Assembly (NCBI GenBank): GCA_002342585.1
Contig: DDQG01000018.1
Coordinates: 79,848 to 143,847 of the forward strand
Reading direction: 5' to 3'
Source of the DNA: Prevotellaceae bacterium UBA2448
Lineage (GTDB): Bacteria; Bacteroidota; Bacteroidia; Bacteroidales; Bacteroidaceae
DNA length: 64,000 nt
The position numbers were made by a program, and so were the translations under genes. The first letter of the stretch is position 1, and each line of letters begins with the position of its first letter. The notes under the pieces are model-generated. The model did no database searches, was not told where the DNA came from, and saw only the letters and a program-made list of their open reading frames with translations. Below, piece by piece: positions 42,467-51,496 of this stretch.

Positions 42467-44770
42467 ATGAAAAAGATTTTCAATTCAACCATGTTTGTTG
42501 CTGTAATTGCTACAGCTAACATTTGTTATGCACAGACAGTACCTAGCGAAGATAATCCTATTGACCGCACAGACTTCATTGTTAATCCGTCATTTGAAAA
42601 CGGGACAACTGGATGGGCAGTATCAAACCTCGTTAGCCAAAGCAACAATTCTTTCACCCAAAAAGAAGGAACCTTCTATCTTGAGAAGTGGGTTTCCTCA
42701 GGAAGTGCAGGCAACGCTAATGTTAAACAGATCATCACAAAACTTCCAGTAGGATTGTACAAACTGACCGCAGGTGCTCAGAACATATCACAGAGCACTC
42801 CAGCTAAAGAAAACACGGGAGTAAAGATCTTTGCTAATGATGAGCAGACAGCCGTTTATACTGCAGATGACTATTCAGTAAAGTTTAAGTATGTAGGCGG
42901 TCAGGTTGAGATTGGATATGTATCTCAGAATGCAGGAGGAAACTGGATTGCTGTTGATAATTTCAGACTCTACCAAATTGGCGATGTTGACAAAAGCGAA
43001 GTCATACCATCACTCCAAGCAAAAATAACAGAAGTAGAGGCTTTTTATGATGCTGAAAAAGAAGGCAGTTCTGAATTTTTAGCAGAAATAAACAAGGCAA
43101 AAAGCATGATAGAAGATATTGCTTCAAGTGCCGATGACCTCGCACAGGAAATCTCGGCATTAGACCTCGCATTGTTTGCTTTCCGTATTGCAAACCCAGA
43201 ACAAGGTCCTGGAACAGCACCAAAGGTAAGTTCAACAAACCACTATGCCCCTACAGGTAGTACCGAAGCACTTGTAAGAGCCTCAATGACAGGCTCAAAC
43301 ATTTTAGAGCGTGGAGTTTGTTGGAGTACGGAACGCAATCCAACGGTACTCAACGATCGTACTACAGAATATCATCAACTGAACGGATATATTTTCCACA
43401 TTCGCAATTTAAAGCCTGCAACGGTTTACTATGTGCGTCCATATATAATGAACAAAACATATATGGTTGCATATGGTGATGAGATTAAAATTGTAACTCA
43501 CCCTAAAGGTACTTGTGTAGGAACATGGGACAATGGTGCTCCAACAGAAGACGCAAACATTCGTTGCAGAACAGCCATTAACCAGACTATTGAGTATTTC
43601 AATCAGTGGACAGGCATCCGTGGTTTTACTTTGTCAGGGCATTACGGAGCACAGACACCAACAGCAGACTGTTCATACGGAGGTTGGATGCGCATCGGAC
43701 CTAACGCCGGGAATCAGGCAATTGGCACCGTAATCCACGAAACTGGACATGGAGTCGGCGTCGGAACCCACTGGCGTTGGAACAATTGTACTGACACACG
43801 TGAAAGTGAAGGCAAATATGGCAAATGGTTAGGTCGTGAAGCAAACGACATGCTTCATTTCCTTGAAAATAATTACGATGCCACTACTTGCTATATGAGA
43901 GGCGATGCTGTACACGGTTGGGGAAACAATGCTACATATGACTGGTTTGTAAACGGAGCTGACAAGGATAAACATTTAGAACTCCAATACCTTGGCGGAT
44001 GTTGTTTACTTTATGCACTATTCATTGATGGACTTTGTCCTACAAGCAATCACCCTAATGGTCTATCAGGTTACACATACAATTTCGATAGCGATAAAAA
44101 ATACTATCTGATGTGCAAAAATGCTGACTATGGTCTTGGTAGCGGACTTCTTTATGCACGCTCCTCATCTGCAACTGGATGGAACGAATTCCTAACAAAA
44201 GAAGAAGTCGGAGACGAAGCAGCATGGTACATAGAATATGATGCCACAAAAGGATATTATATATTCAAAAACGTTAGCAACGGCAGATATCTCACTCATG
44301 CTTCTGGTAGCACATCTATAGGTTTAAAGAACATAACTGGCAGCAAGAAACCATCAGATACAGAGTTTTTCCAGTTGATGCCAGACCGTACAGATGTAAC
44401 ACTGAAAGCTGACAGTAAACAAATCAAAACTCATGGGTACTGGTTTACATGGTACGACAATGGAAACAAATCCATAGAAGCCGGCAAAATGGGGGCCTTA
44501 TATGGCAGCATTAAACAAGGTGCATTTGATTATAGCAACAAAGCTACTGCACAGCAATGGATTATTATAAGTGAAGACGAACTTGAAAAATACATAGAAA
44601 TCGCCATTGCAACAGGAATAGAAACAATAGAAGAAGAATCCGCAGACTCTTCAGACAACCCACAAATTGTTGAGATTTATAATTCAACAGGTATAAAGAT
44701 CAACTCTTTGGATAAAGGAGTTAACATTGTAAAATACTCCAACGGAGAAATCAAAAAAATTTTTAAGTAA
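42467..44770 (+). CDS. Secreted putative zinc metalloprotease with extended metzincin-like motif
   Basis: This 767-residue exported protein has signal peptide MKKIFNSTMFVAVIATANICYAQ, a carbohydrate-binding-like beta-sandwich (about 35-170, beginning NPSFENGTTGW), a helical linker (about 175-240), an FN3-like module (about 250-345), then a putative protease domain (about 350-545). The zinc motif HETGHGVGVGTH (His424, Glu425, His428, His435) is like metzincin HExxHxxGxxH but with one extra residue before the third histidine. A beta-trefoil-like region (about 550-715) and a sorting tail (YNSTGIKINSLDKGVNIV) follow. Activity is inferred from the motif only. It is followed by a GH28 gene after 33 bases. 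Confidence 0.75.
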   Translation: MKKIFNSTMFVAVIATANICYAQTVPSEDNPIDRTDFIVNPSFENGTTGWAVSNLVSQSNNSFTQKEGTFYLEKWVSSGSAGNANVKQIITKLPVGLYKLTAGAQNISQSTPAKENTGVKIFANDEQTAVYTADDYSVKFKYVGGQVEIGYVSQNAGGNWIAVDNFRLYQIGDVDKSEVIPSLQAKITEVEAFYDAEKEGSSEFLAEINKAKSMIEDIASSADDLAQEISALDLALFAFRIANPEQGPGTAPKVSSTNHYAPTGSTEALVRASMTGSNILERGVCWSTERNPTVLNDRTTEYHQLNGYIFHIRNLKPATVYYVRPYIMNKTYMVAYGDEIKIVTHPKGTCVGTWDNGAPTEDANIRCRTAINQTIEYFNQWTGIRGFTLSGHYGAQTPTADCSYGGWMRIGPNAGNQAIGTVIHETGHGVGVGTHWRWNNCTDTRESEGKYGKWLGREANDMLHFLENNYDATTCYMRGDAVHGWGNNATYDWFVNGADKDKHLELQYLGGCCLLYALFIDGLCPTSNHPNGLSGYTYNFDSDKKYYLMCKNADYGLGSGLLYARSSSATGWNEFLTKEEVGDEAAWYIEYDATKGYYIFKNVSNGRYLTHASGSTSIGLKNITGSKKPSDTEFFQLMPDRTDVTLKADSKQIKTHGYWFTWYDNGNKSIEAGKMGALYGSIKQGAFDYSNKATAQQWIIISEDELEKYIEIAIATGIETIEEESADSSDNPQIVEIYNSTGIKINSLDKGVNIVKYSNGEIKKIFK

Positions 44771-44803
44771 AAACCCAACACCCTTTAAGACAACACCCTA
44801 ATT

Positions 44804-46156
44804 ATGAAGAAAATATTCTTATTACTTTGCATTATATGTGCAAGTAGTGCTTTCGGAAAGAAGGTCGTTAAGGATTTATGGCCAGACGGTACAGAGATTG
44901 ACTCTTGGTTTAAACAATCAGAAACTGTAAATCTCAACAATCTCGGCAAGAAATATCGTATAACTGACTACGGTGTGGTAAACGATGGAAAAATTCATAC
45001 CAAAGAGCTACAGAATCTCATTGACAAAATCGCCACAGAAGGTGGTGGAGTCGTAATAGTACCAGAGGGGGTTTACATGACAGGTGCAGTATTCTTCAAA
45101 CAAGGCGTACACCTCCACATTATGGCTGGTGGTGTATTGATGGGCAGCAACGACTCTAATGACTATCCCCTTCTGACAACACGTATTGAGGGAGAAACAT
45201 GTAAATACTATTCAGCCCTAATAAATGCAGATAAAATAGACGGATTTACAATTTCTGGTAAAGGTGCTATAGATGGAAACGGATATACATTTTGGAAACA
45301 CTTCTGGGAACGCAGAGAATGGAATCGCAAATGTACAAATAAAGACGAGCAACGCCCTAGACTTGTATACATTTCCAACTGTAAAAACGTACAGATAGAG
45401 GGAGTAAATCTGCAGAATTCTCCTTTCTGGACCACACATATTTACAATAGCGAAAATGTAAAACTGCTAAATCTCCACATATACTCCCCCGCCAAACCTG
45501 TTAAGGCTCCATCTACCGATGCCATCGACCTCGATGTAGTGAAAAACATTTTGGTAAAAGGATGTTATATGTCTGTAAACGATGATGCTGTGGCAATCAA
45601 AGGTGGCAAAGGTCCTTATGCCGATGCTTTCCGTTCAAAATATGACGGAGTAGATTTGAGTAAATTCCCAGAAATGGAAGGTGATGGAGAAAATAGAAAT
45701 ATTATTATTGAGGATTGCGAATATGGCTTTTGTCATGGATGTCTGACTTTAGGTTCTGAAAGTGTTTTCAATCATAACATCATCCTACGACGCATCAAAG
45801 TGAGTGAGGCAAACAACCTCTTATGGCTCAAGATGCGTCCAGACACTCCTCAACGCTACGAATACATTACAGTTGAAGACATTGAGGGATATGGAAAAAA
45901 TTTCATTCTAGTTGCTCCATGGACACAGTTCTATGATCTTAAGGGTAGAGAAACTACTCCTATGTCGTACTCGGACCATATAACCATGCGCAACATCAAA
46001 TTCGATTGCAATGTTTTCTTCAACGTTAACCAGCAGGAATCACAATATCATTTAAGCAACTTCACCTTTGAGAACCTTGATATAAAGGCAAATAAGAAAG
46101 ACTTGCATAAAGAATTTGTAGAAAACTTCACAATAAAGAATATAACTGTAAAATGA
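44804..46156 (+). CDS. GH28 polygalacturonase-type glycoside hydrolase
   Basis: This 450-residue secreted enzyme (signal MKKIFLLLCIICASSAFG) has a right-handed beta-helix. GH28 catalytic motifs are visible: STDAID (Asp239 and Asp242), VNDDAVAIK (Asp260 and Asp261) and CHGCLTLGSE (His311). The usual NTD is represented by TDA, and the GHG motif by CHG. It likely cleaves galacturonan or rhamnogalacturonan side structures of pectin. There is no sorting tail. It shares an operon position with the preceding metalloprotease gene and could work with the oligogalacturonate-lyase-like protein at 10165. Confidence 0.9.
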   Translation: MKKIFLLLCIICASSAFGKKVVKDLWPDGTEIDSWFKQSETVNLNNLGKKYRITDYGVVNDGKIHTKELQNLIDKIATEGGGVVIVPEGVYMTGAVFFKQGVHLHIMAGGVLMGSNDSNDYPLLTTRIEGETCKYYSALINADKIDGFTISGKGAIDGNGYTFWKHFWERREWNRKCTNKDEQRPRLVYISNCKNVQIEGVNLQNSPFWTTHIYNSENVKLLNLHIYSPAKPVKAPSTDAIDLDVVKNILVKGCYMSVNDDAVAIKGGKGPYADAFRSKYDGVDLSKFPEMEGDGENRNIIIEDCEYGFCHGCLTLGSESVFNHNIILRRIKVSEANNLLWLKMRPDTPQRYEYITVEDIEGYGKNFILVAPWTQFYDLKGRETTPMSYSDHITMRNIKFDCNVFFNVNQQESQYHLSNFTFENLDIKANKKDLHKEFVENFTIKNITVK

Positions 46157-46197
46157 GTTTTACACATATTTTTTAAACTTATACCGCAAAAAGTCAC

Positions 46198-46205
46198 TAT
46201 ATTTG
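46198..46205 (+). promoter_or_regulatory. -7 box of the STAS/RsbW/transporter operon
   Basis: TATATTTG followed by GCA is an exact TAnnTTTG match, 35 bases before the first ATG. No other promoter-like box of this strength was noticed until 54597, so it may drive the whole nine-gene run. Confidence 0.65.
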
Positions 46206-46240
46206 CACAAAATTAAAAGATATAAAACAAATTTACAACT

Positions 46241-46543
46241 ATGACATTCAAAGTAACAGAAGAAAATGGCACACTTACAGGTGTAATGGACGGAAGACTT
46301 GATACTGCAGCAGCTCCACAGTTTGCAGAAGACTTGAAAATAATGATGGACAATGCAGACAAGCATTTAGTTTTAGATATGGAGAAACTCTCATTTATCA
46401 GTAGCTCTGGTCTGAGATTATTATTAAGTTTACGTAAGGAAACAATGGCAAAGAATGGTGACATAACAATCATCAACGTACTGCCTGAAGTAAAACAAGT
46501 ATTTACAATCACCGGATTTTACTCATTGTTCCAGTTTAAATAA
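46241..46543 (+). CDS. STAS-domain protein (anti-sigma factor antagonist-like), first copy
   Basis: The 100-residue single STAS domain resembles SpoIIAA/RsbV. The phosphorylation loop reads FISSSGLRLL (Ser54-Ser56), where classic members have DSSGL, so Ser55 is the predicted phospho-site and the Asp is replaced by Ser. In partner switching, the unphosphorylated form captures the RsbW-like kinase. The stop overlaps the kinase ATG by one base (TAATG), so the two are translationally coupled. Confidence 0.9.
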   Translation: MTFKVTEENGTLTGVMDGRLDTAAAPQFAEDLKIMMDNADKHLVLDMEKLSFISSSGLRLLLSLRKETMAKNGDITIINVLPEVKQVFTITGFYSLFQFK

Positions 46544-46965
46544 TGCTACGCGAGTTAACTCTTCATAACGACGTAAAACAAATAGAGCTTCTAACCGAAT
46601 TTATAGAAGTTCTATGTGAAGAATTGGGATTGGATGCCATGCTAACATTCAATCTCAACCTCGTTTTGGAAGAAGCTGTTACAAACGTAATTATGTATGC
46701 TTATCCTCAAGACGAAGATCACACTATGACATTAAAAACTTGGACAGAACAATCCGATAATATTATAGTATTCGAACTGAAAGACCAAGGCAAACCTTTT
46801 AATCCTATAGAAGAAGCTCCTGAGGTTGACACTACTCTATCTGCTGATGAAAGACAGATAGGCGGTTTGGGTATATTCCTAATCAACAAGATAATGGATG
46901 ATGTTACCTATCGTTATGAAGAAGGATCGAACATTTTAACAATGAAAAAAAATATTAAAGCATGA
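46543..46965 (+). CDS. RsbW/SpoIIAB-like serine kinase (GHKL ATPase)
   Basis: The 140-residue ATP-binding protein has N-box LVLEEAVTNVIMYA (Glu44, Asn48), G1 LKDQGKPFNP (Asp81, Gly83) and G2 GGLGIFL (107-113). It is predicted to phosphorylate the flanking STAS proteins and to be held or released by them. Bacteroidetes have no SigB, so the final target is unknown. It overlaps the first STAS gene by one base and the second by four. It resembles the C-terminal domain of the MATE fusion at 11725. Confidence 0.92.
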   Translation: MLRELTLHNDVKQIELLTEFIEVLCEELGLDAMLTFNLNLVLEEAVTNVIMYAYPQDEDHTMTLKTWTEQSDNIIVFELKDQGKPFNPIEEAPEVDTTLSADERQIGGLGIFLINKIMDDVTYRYEEGSNILTMKKNIKA

Positions 46966-47234
46966 AAACAATTTATATTGATGGGCCATTGGATGCAATT
47001 CATTTGGATGATGTAAAAGAGAAATTAAAAGAAGCAGACGCTCATCTCGGCGACATCATCACACTTGATTGTACAGATATGTCATACATCTGTAGTTCTG
47101 GCCTCAGAGTTTTTCTGCAAATGCATAAAGATGTAACAGAAGCTGGCGGGAAACTTATTATCAAAGGCCTGCAGCCACTGATTAAGAATGTATTTGACAT
47201 GACAGGATTTGGTCATATTTTTAATTTTGAATAA
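46962..47234 (+). CDS. STAS-domain protein (anti-sigma factor antagonist-like), second copy
   Basis: The 90-residue STAS domain has the phospho-loop YICSSGLRVF (predicted phospho-Ser45). The Asp before Ser-Ser is Cys here, another departure from DSSGL. It overlaps the kinase gene by four bases. Two STAS proteins around one kinase would allow two outputs or an input and an output; which one faces a phosphatase or a downstream target cannot be told. The permease gene follows after 11 bases. Confidence 0.9.
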   Translation: MKTIYIDGPLDAIHLDDVKEKLKEADAHLGDIITLDCTDMSYICSSGLRVFLQMHKDVTEAGGKLIIKGLQPLIKNVFDMTGFGHIFNFE

Positions 47235-47245
47235 ACCGCACAAGC

Positions 47246-49015
47246 ATGCAGATGCTTAATCTAAGCATTTACGCATGGTTCACCATTGCTGTCATAGTAT
47301 TCAAGACAGTAATGACGTTCAGAGGCAAGATGTCTGGCGACATATTGGCTCTCATTATTATATCAGCACTTTTACTCACAGGAACATTATCCGACGAAGA
47401 AGCATTATCATCATTCAGTGCCCGAACAGTTTTTGTCGTTGGAGTTTTAATTGTCCTTGGAGCCAGTCTAGTACATGCTGGAGTTGTTCATTGGCTGTCT
47501 GGAAAACTAGGTTCTCCCAAAACACTAAAACGTGCTATATCAAATCTTATGCTGTCCGTAGCTGCTATGAGCGCTATCTTCAACAGCAACGCCACTACAG
47601 CTTTATTCATCAACGTAGTGAAAGAATGGAGTAAAAAGATAAAAATACCTGCATCTAAATTACTTATCCCATTAAGTTATGCATCTGCATTAGGAGGATT
47701 CTGTACAATAATTGGCAGTTCCACAAACCTTTTGGCTTCCGCCTTCTATCATCATGGTACGGGTCAGACCATGTCGTTCTTTGCACCATTTATTCCTGGA
47801 TTAGCCTGTACAATTACAGGAACTATCACAATCATACTTCTACAAAAATATCTACCTACCAGGAAGGCACCAGAAGAATCATTTGAAAGCAGTGACAACT
47901 ACACGGTAGAACTTCTTGTTCCTACAGATTGCAAATATATAGGATCAACAGTAGAAGAAGCACGCTTATTAAACGTAACAGGTGGACACCTAATTGAAAT
48001 AGTTCGTTTTGACAGGGAAATTATTAGTCCTGTTCCTAACAACGAATATATATTTGGTGGAGATCATCTGGTTTACTCGGGAAGGATTGATGACATTCTG
48101 CAATTACGTACCACTCACGGATTAGTCAATGCTACACATCATGTTTTCAGTGTTAAGGAATTAAACAAAAACCGCACACTACAACTAGCAACCGTCATAA
48201 GGGAAAGTAGTTTGGTTGGACAACGAATGGCTGACATAGATTTTGAAAAAGAAAACGATGTAGTATTGATTGCTGTAGCACGCGAAGGAGAAAGAATCAC
48301 TGAAATTCCACGCGAAACCACCATATACCCAGGAGACACATTACTCTTTGAGGGTACTAAGATGAACGCAGAACACTTATCCGACAAATTGCAATTCTTC
48401 AACAATATAGCTCTACCGCAACAAGGGCCAAAGACATTCATCAGTATATTTATTATGATATGCATGGTATTATTGTCGTCATTTAGCGTATTGCCACTGC
48501 TTCACTGTACATTACTTGCTGCTGGTGCGATGTTGATTACAAAATGTTGTACTGCAGATCAGATGCAGCGAGCAATAAATTGGAAGATAGTCACAATTTT
48601 TGCTGGAAGTGTATGCATAGGAAAAGCCATTGAGGCAACAGGATTGGCAAGCACTATAGGTTATGGAATTGCACATACCTTCAGTTTCAATCCATTTGCA
48701 TCCTTGATAATGTTTTGCCTGATAGCTACCATAGCAACTGAACTGATTTCAAATGCCACAGCAGCAGCAGTACTAATACCGATAGCTATTGACACGGCCC
48801 AAATTTTGAATGCCAACCCACTTACATTTGTAATTGCACTTATGATTAGCATATCATCATGTTTTGCAACCCCTATTGGGAACGAAACAAATACTATGGT
48901 ATATGGTCCTGGCGGATACAAATTCACAGACTTTGTAAAACTTGGACTTCCAATGAATGTAACAGTATTCATAACAAACATAATTGCAACTTGCTTAGTT
49001 TATCCATTACAATAA
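47246..49015 (+). CDS. SLC13/DASS-family permease with two RCK_C domains
   Basis: This 589-residue inner-membrane transporter has two halves of about five to six membrane segments, each with the DASS-like SNA/SNATT motif (FNSNATTALF near 115 and ISNATAAAVLIPIA near 505). Two TrkA-C (RCK_C) ligand-binding domains lie between them (about 205-290 and 300-385). Substrates of such proteins may be dicarboxylates, sulfate or other anions; this one cannot be assigned. It follows the partner-switch trio after 11 bases. Confidence 0.9.
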   Translation: MQMLNLSIYAWFTIAVIVFKTVMTFRGKMSGDILALIIISALLLTGTLSDEEALSSFSARTVFVVGVLIVLGASLVHAGVVHWLSGKLGSPKTLKRAISNLMLSVAAMSAIFNSNATTALFINVVKEWSKKIKIPASKLLIPLSYASALGGFCTIIGSSTNLLASAFYHHGTGQTMSFFAPFIPGLACTITGTITIILLQKYLPTRKAPEESFESSDNYTVELLVPTDCKYIGSTVEEARLLNVTGGHLIEIVRFDREIISPVPNNEYIFGGDHLVYSGRIDDILQLRTTHGLVNATHHVFSVKELNKNRTLQLATVIRESSLVGQRMADIDFEKENDVVLIAVAREGERITEIPRETTIYPGDTLLFEGTKMNAEHLSDKLQFFNNIALPQQGPKTFISIFIMICMVLLSSFSVLPLLHCTLLAAGAMLITKCCTADQMQRAINWKIVTIFAGSVCIGKAIEATGLASTIGYGIAHTFSFNPFASLIMFCLIATIATELISNATAAAVLIPIAIDTAQILNANPLTFVIALMISISSCFATPIGNETNTMVYGPGGYKFTDFVKLGLPMNVTVFITNIIATCLVYPLQ

Positions 49016-49049
49016 TAGCATCAAGAATAAATAACAAAATACAAAAAAT

Positions 49050-50768
49050 ATGCAGTGGCTTATTGATTTATTAATTACAGGAGGAGGAGTAGCTCACACA
49101 GTTATATTATACTCCTTGGTAATTGCATTAGGAATATTCCTTGGCAATAAACTGAAGATAAAAGGTGTATCTCTTGGAGTTACTTGGATTCTCTTTGTAG
49201 GTATTGCCGTTGGAGACTTACTGAAACGAATGAATGTGGTAGAAAACATGGAAATACTGAATTTCGTTCAAGATTTCGGTCTCATATTATTCGTATTCTC
49301 AATCGGTCTTCAGGTCGGTCCTTCATTCTTCACATCACTCTTACGTGGTGGTCTTAAAGCAAACACTATAGCAGCAGGAATAGTATTGCTCAACATCGTT
49401 GTAATGCTTATAATCTATTATTCTTGTCGCCAAATCATACCTGCAGCAAACGATTTGCCAATGCTTGTTGGTACGCTATGTGGAGCTATAACTAACACTC
49501 CTGGATTAGGTGCCGCTACTGCTGCACTTGATCAAATAAGCAGCATGAATCCCCATATCTTTGCAGATGGAGTTCCTGTAATTGCAAACGGATATGCGTG
49601 TGCATACCCTCTTGGTGTTGTAGGCATTATACTAAGTATCATTCTGATAAGATTTATCTTCAAAATAAACTTTCAGAAAGAAGAAGAACATTTCAATAGA
49701 AAGAATAGCAAAAATGCAGCTGTAAAGCCACATCTGATGACTATTGAGGTGTTTAATCCTGCTATAAATGGCAAAAGCATTCTGCAAGTACATAATTTCA
49801 TAGGTCGCGACTTTGTATGTTCCCGTCTTCTCCACGATGGACACATCACAGTACCTAACCGCAATACCCTACTCTCAACAGGCGACCGTATCTTTGTAGT
49901 CTGTGCATCAGAAGATGCAGAAGCAATAACAGCTTTTATCGGACCAGAAGCAGAAATAGACTGGGAGATACAAGACGTAAAAATGGTATCGAAGAAACTT
50001 ACTGTTACACGTAGCAACATAAATGGAAAAACACTTGGTTCTCTACACTCCAGTTCAATGTTTGGCGTTAACGTAACAAGACTTTATCGTTCAGGTATCG
50101 AACTATTTGCTAGTCCAAGCGTTATACTTCAGGTAGGCGATATTCTAACAACTGTAGGACCTGAAGATGCTGTAGATCGATTTGCAAGTCGAATCGGTGA
50201 TTCAAAGCAAGCACTTGACAAACCTAACTTGCTTACACTTTTCGTAGGCATCTTCGTAGGTATTGTATTCGGAATGATTCCAATATCTATTCCAGGTATG
50301 TCTGTTCCTGTGAAATTGGGTCTTGCAGGTGGTCCGCTTATCATAGCAATCATGTTGGGACGTTTCGGATACAAAATCAAACTTGTTGCCTACACAACTA
50401 ACTCTGCATCACTTATGATTAGAGACATCGGTCTTGTGCTATTCCTCGCCAGTGTAGGAATTAAAGCCGGTGGAAACTTCGTTGACACAGTAATAAATGG
50501 AGGTATTCACTACGTATGGATTGGTTTCCTGATTACATTCATTCCACTTATTATCATGGGAGTCTTTGCCAGAGTAAAATGGCACATGAACTATTTCCTG
50601 CTTTCAGGAATTATCTCAGGTGCAACTACTGATCCACCAGCACTTGCCTTCTCTCAAGCACAGGCAAACAATGGTATTCCTTCAGTAGGCTACTCTACAG
50701 TCTATCCGTTGTCCATGTTCCTCAGAATTATAACAGCCCAAGTACTGATACTCGCATTCTGCTCATAA
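49050..50768 (+). CDS. AspT/YidE-family transporter with RCK_C domains
   Basis: This 572-residue membrane protein of the aspartate-alanine exchanger superfamily has two homologous membrane halves with GAITNTPGLGA and SGATTDPPALAF motifs, separated by two RCK_C domains (about 205-280 and 295-375). The family exchanges or exports amino acids or organic anions; the substrate is unknown. It follows the SLC13-like gene after 34 bases, which puts two RCK_C-controlled transporters side by side. Confidence 0.9.
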   Translation: MQWLIDLLITGGGVAHTVILYSLVIALGIFLGNKLKIKGVSLGVTWILFVGIAVGDLLKRMNVVENMEILNFVQDFGLILFVFSIGLQVGPSFFTSLLRGGLKANTIAAGIVLLNIVVMLIIYYSCRQIIPAANDLPMLVGTLCGAITNTPGLGAATAALDQISSMNPHIFADGVPVIANGYACAYPLGVVGIILSIILIRFIFKINFQKEEEHFNRKNSKNAAVKPHLMTIEVFNPAINGKSILQVHNFIGRDFVCSRLLHDGHITVPNRNTLLSTGDRIFVVCASEDAEAITAFIGPEAEIDWEIQDVKMVSKKLTVTRSNINGKTLGSLHSSSMFGVNVTRLYRSGIELFASPSVILQVGDILTTVGPEDAVDRFASRIGDSKQALDKPNLLTLFVGIFVGIVFGMIPISIPGMSVPVKLGLAGGPLIIAIMLGRFGYKIKLVAYTTNSASLMIRDIGLVLFLASVGIKAGGNFVDTVINGGIHYVWIGFLITFIPLIIMGVFARVKWHMNYFLLSGIISGATTDPPALAFSQAQANNGIPSVGYSTVYPLSMFLRIITAQVLILAFCS

Positions 50769-50775
50769 CACATTA

Positions 50776-51480
50776 ATGAACATAATAACTAACATACTGT
50801 CGCAGCAGGCAGAATTACCACTGCTTGCTGCATTAATTTTAGGATTATTGGTAGCAATCAATCCTTGTCAGCTTGCTATCAACATATCCGCTCTCACCTA
50901 TCTAACACGTAGGGCAAAATACAAGCATCCAAATCGGACACTATTGTTATATATCCTTGGCAAGACTATCACCTATACCGTATTAGGATGGATTCTGATG
51001 TGTCTTATCGGAGGAGGTAGGAACATAGAAGGAGTGGCATCAATTTTGTCCAAAGCAGAACTGATTGTACCATACATATTAATTATAGTCGGCACATTCA
51101 TGCTATTTCGTGCACTTCATCCCCATCATCATCATCAAGGAGAGAATTGTCACAATTCAGGAGAAATGATACATCGCAATGGTCCGCTTGGAGCACTTAT
51201 CCTCGGTATCACACTAGCTTTTGCCTTTTGTCCAGAAAGTGCCGTATTCTATTTCGGTCTGATGCTACCATTATCCACAACCTCGCAGGCAGGACTATTT
51301 GTTCCGCTTATTTTTGCTATTGCAGCCAGCATCCCTGTTCTGCTTCTTGCTTGGGCTATCAGAAGAGCACTCACACAGGCAGACCAGTTGAACAGCACTT
51401 TCGAACATGCCCAGCAATGGATTAACGGCTTAGTAGGATTATTATTTATTTTGATGGCTATAGTAATTCTATTTAATTAA
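50776..51480 (+). CDS. CcdA/DsbD-type (ArsG-like) membrane protein with His-rich loop
   Basis: The 234-residue protein has six membrane segments of the cytochrome-c-biogenesis/DsbD transmembrane fold. Cysteines are in VAINPCQLAIN (Cys32) and AFAFCPESAVFYFG, positions where the family exchanges electrons or substrates. A loop near 115-135 is His-rich (HPHHHHQ plus a nearby Cys and two more His), suggesting metal contact. Related Bacteroidetes proteins are annotated as aromatic-arsenical permeases, a label I would treat as tentative. It lies seven bases after the AspT-like gene. Confidence 0.75.
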   Translation: MNIITNILSQQAELPLLAALILGLLVAINPCQLAINISALTYLTRRAKYKHPNRTLLLYILGKTITYTVLGWILMCLIGGGRNIEGVASILSKAELIVPYILIIVGTFMLFRALHPHHHHQGENCHNSGEMIHRNGPLGALILGITLAFAFCPESAVFYFGLMLPLSTTSQAGLFVPLIFAIAASIPVLLLAWAIRRALTQADQLNSTFEHAQQWINGLVGLLFILMAIVILFN

Positions 51481-51496
51481 ACGCATAAACAGTAAA

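Noticed and set aside
45208..45435. Overlapping minus-strand frames inside the GH28 gene
   Set aside because: They are antisense shadows of the enzyme, short and without motifs.
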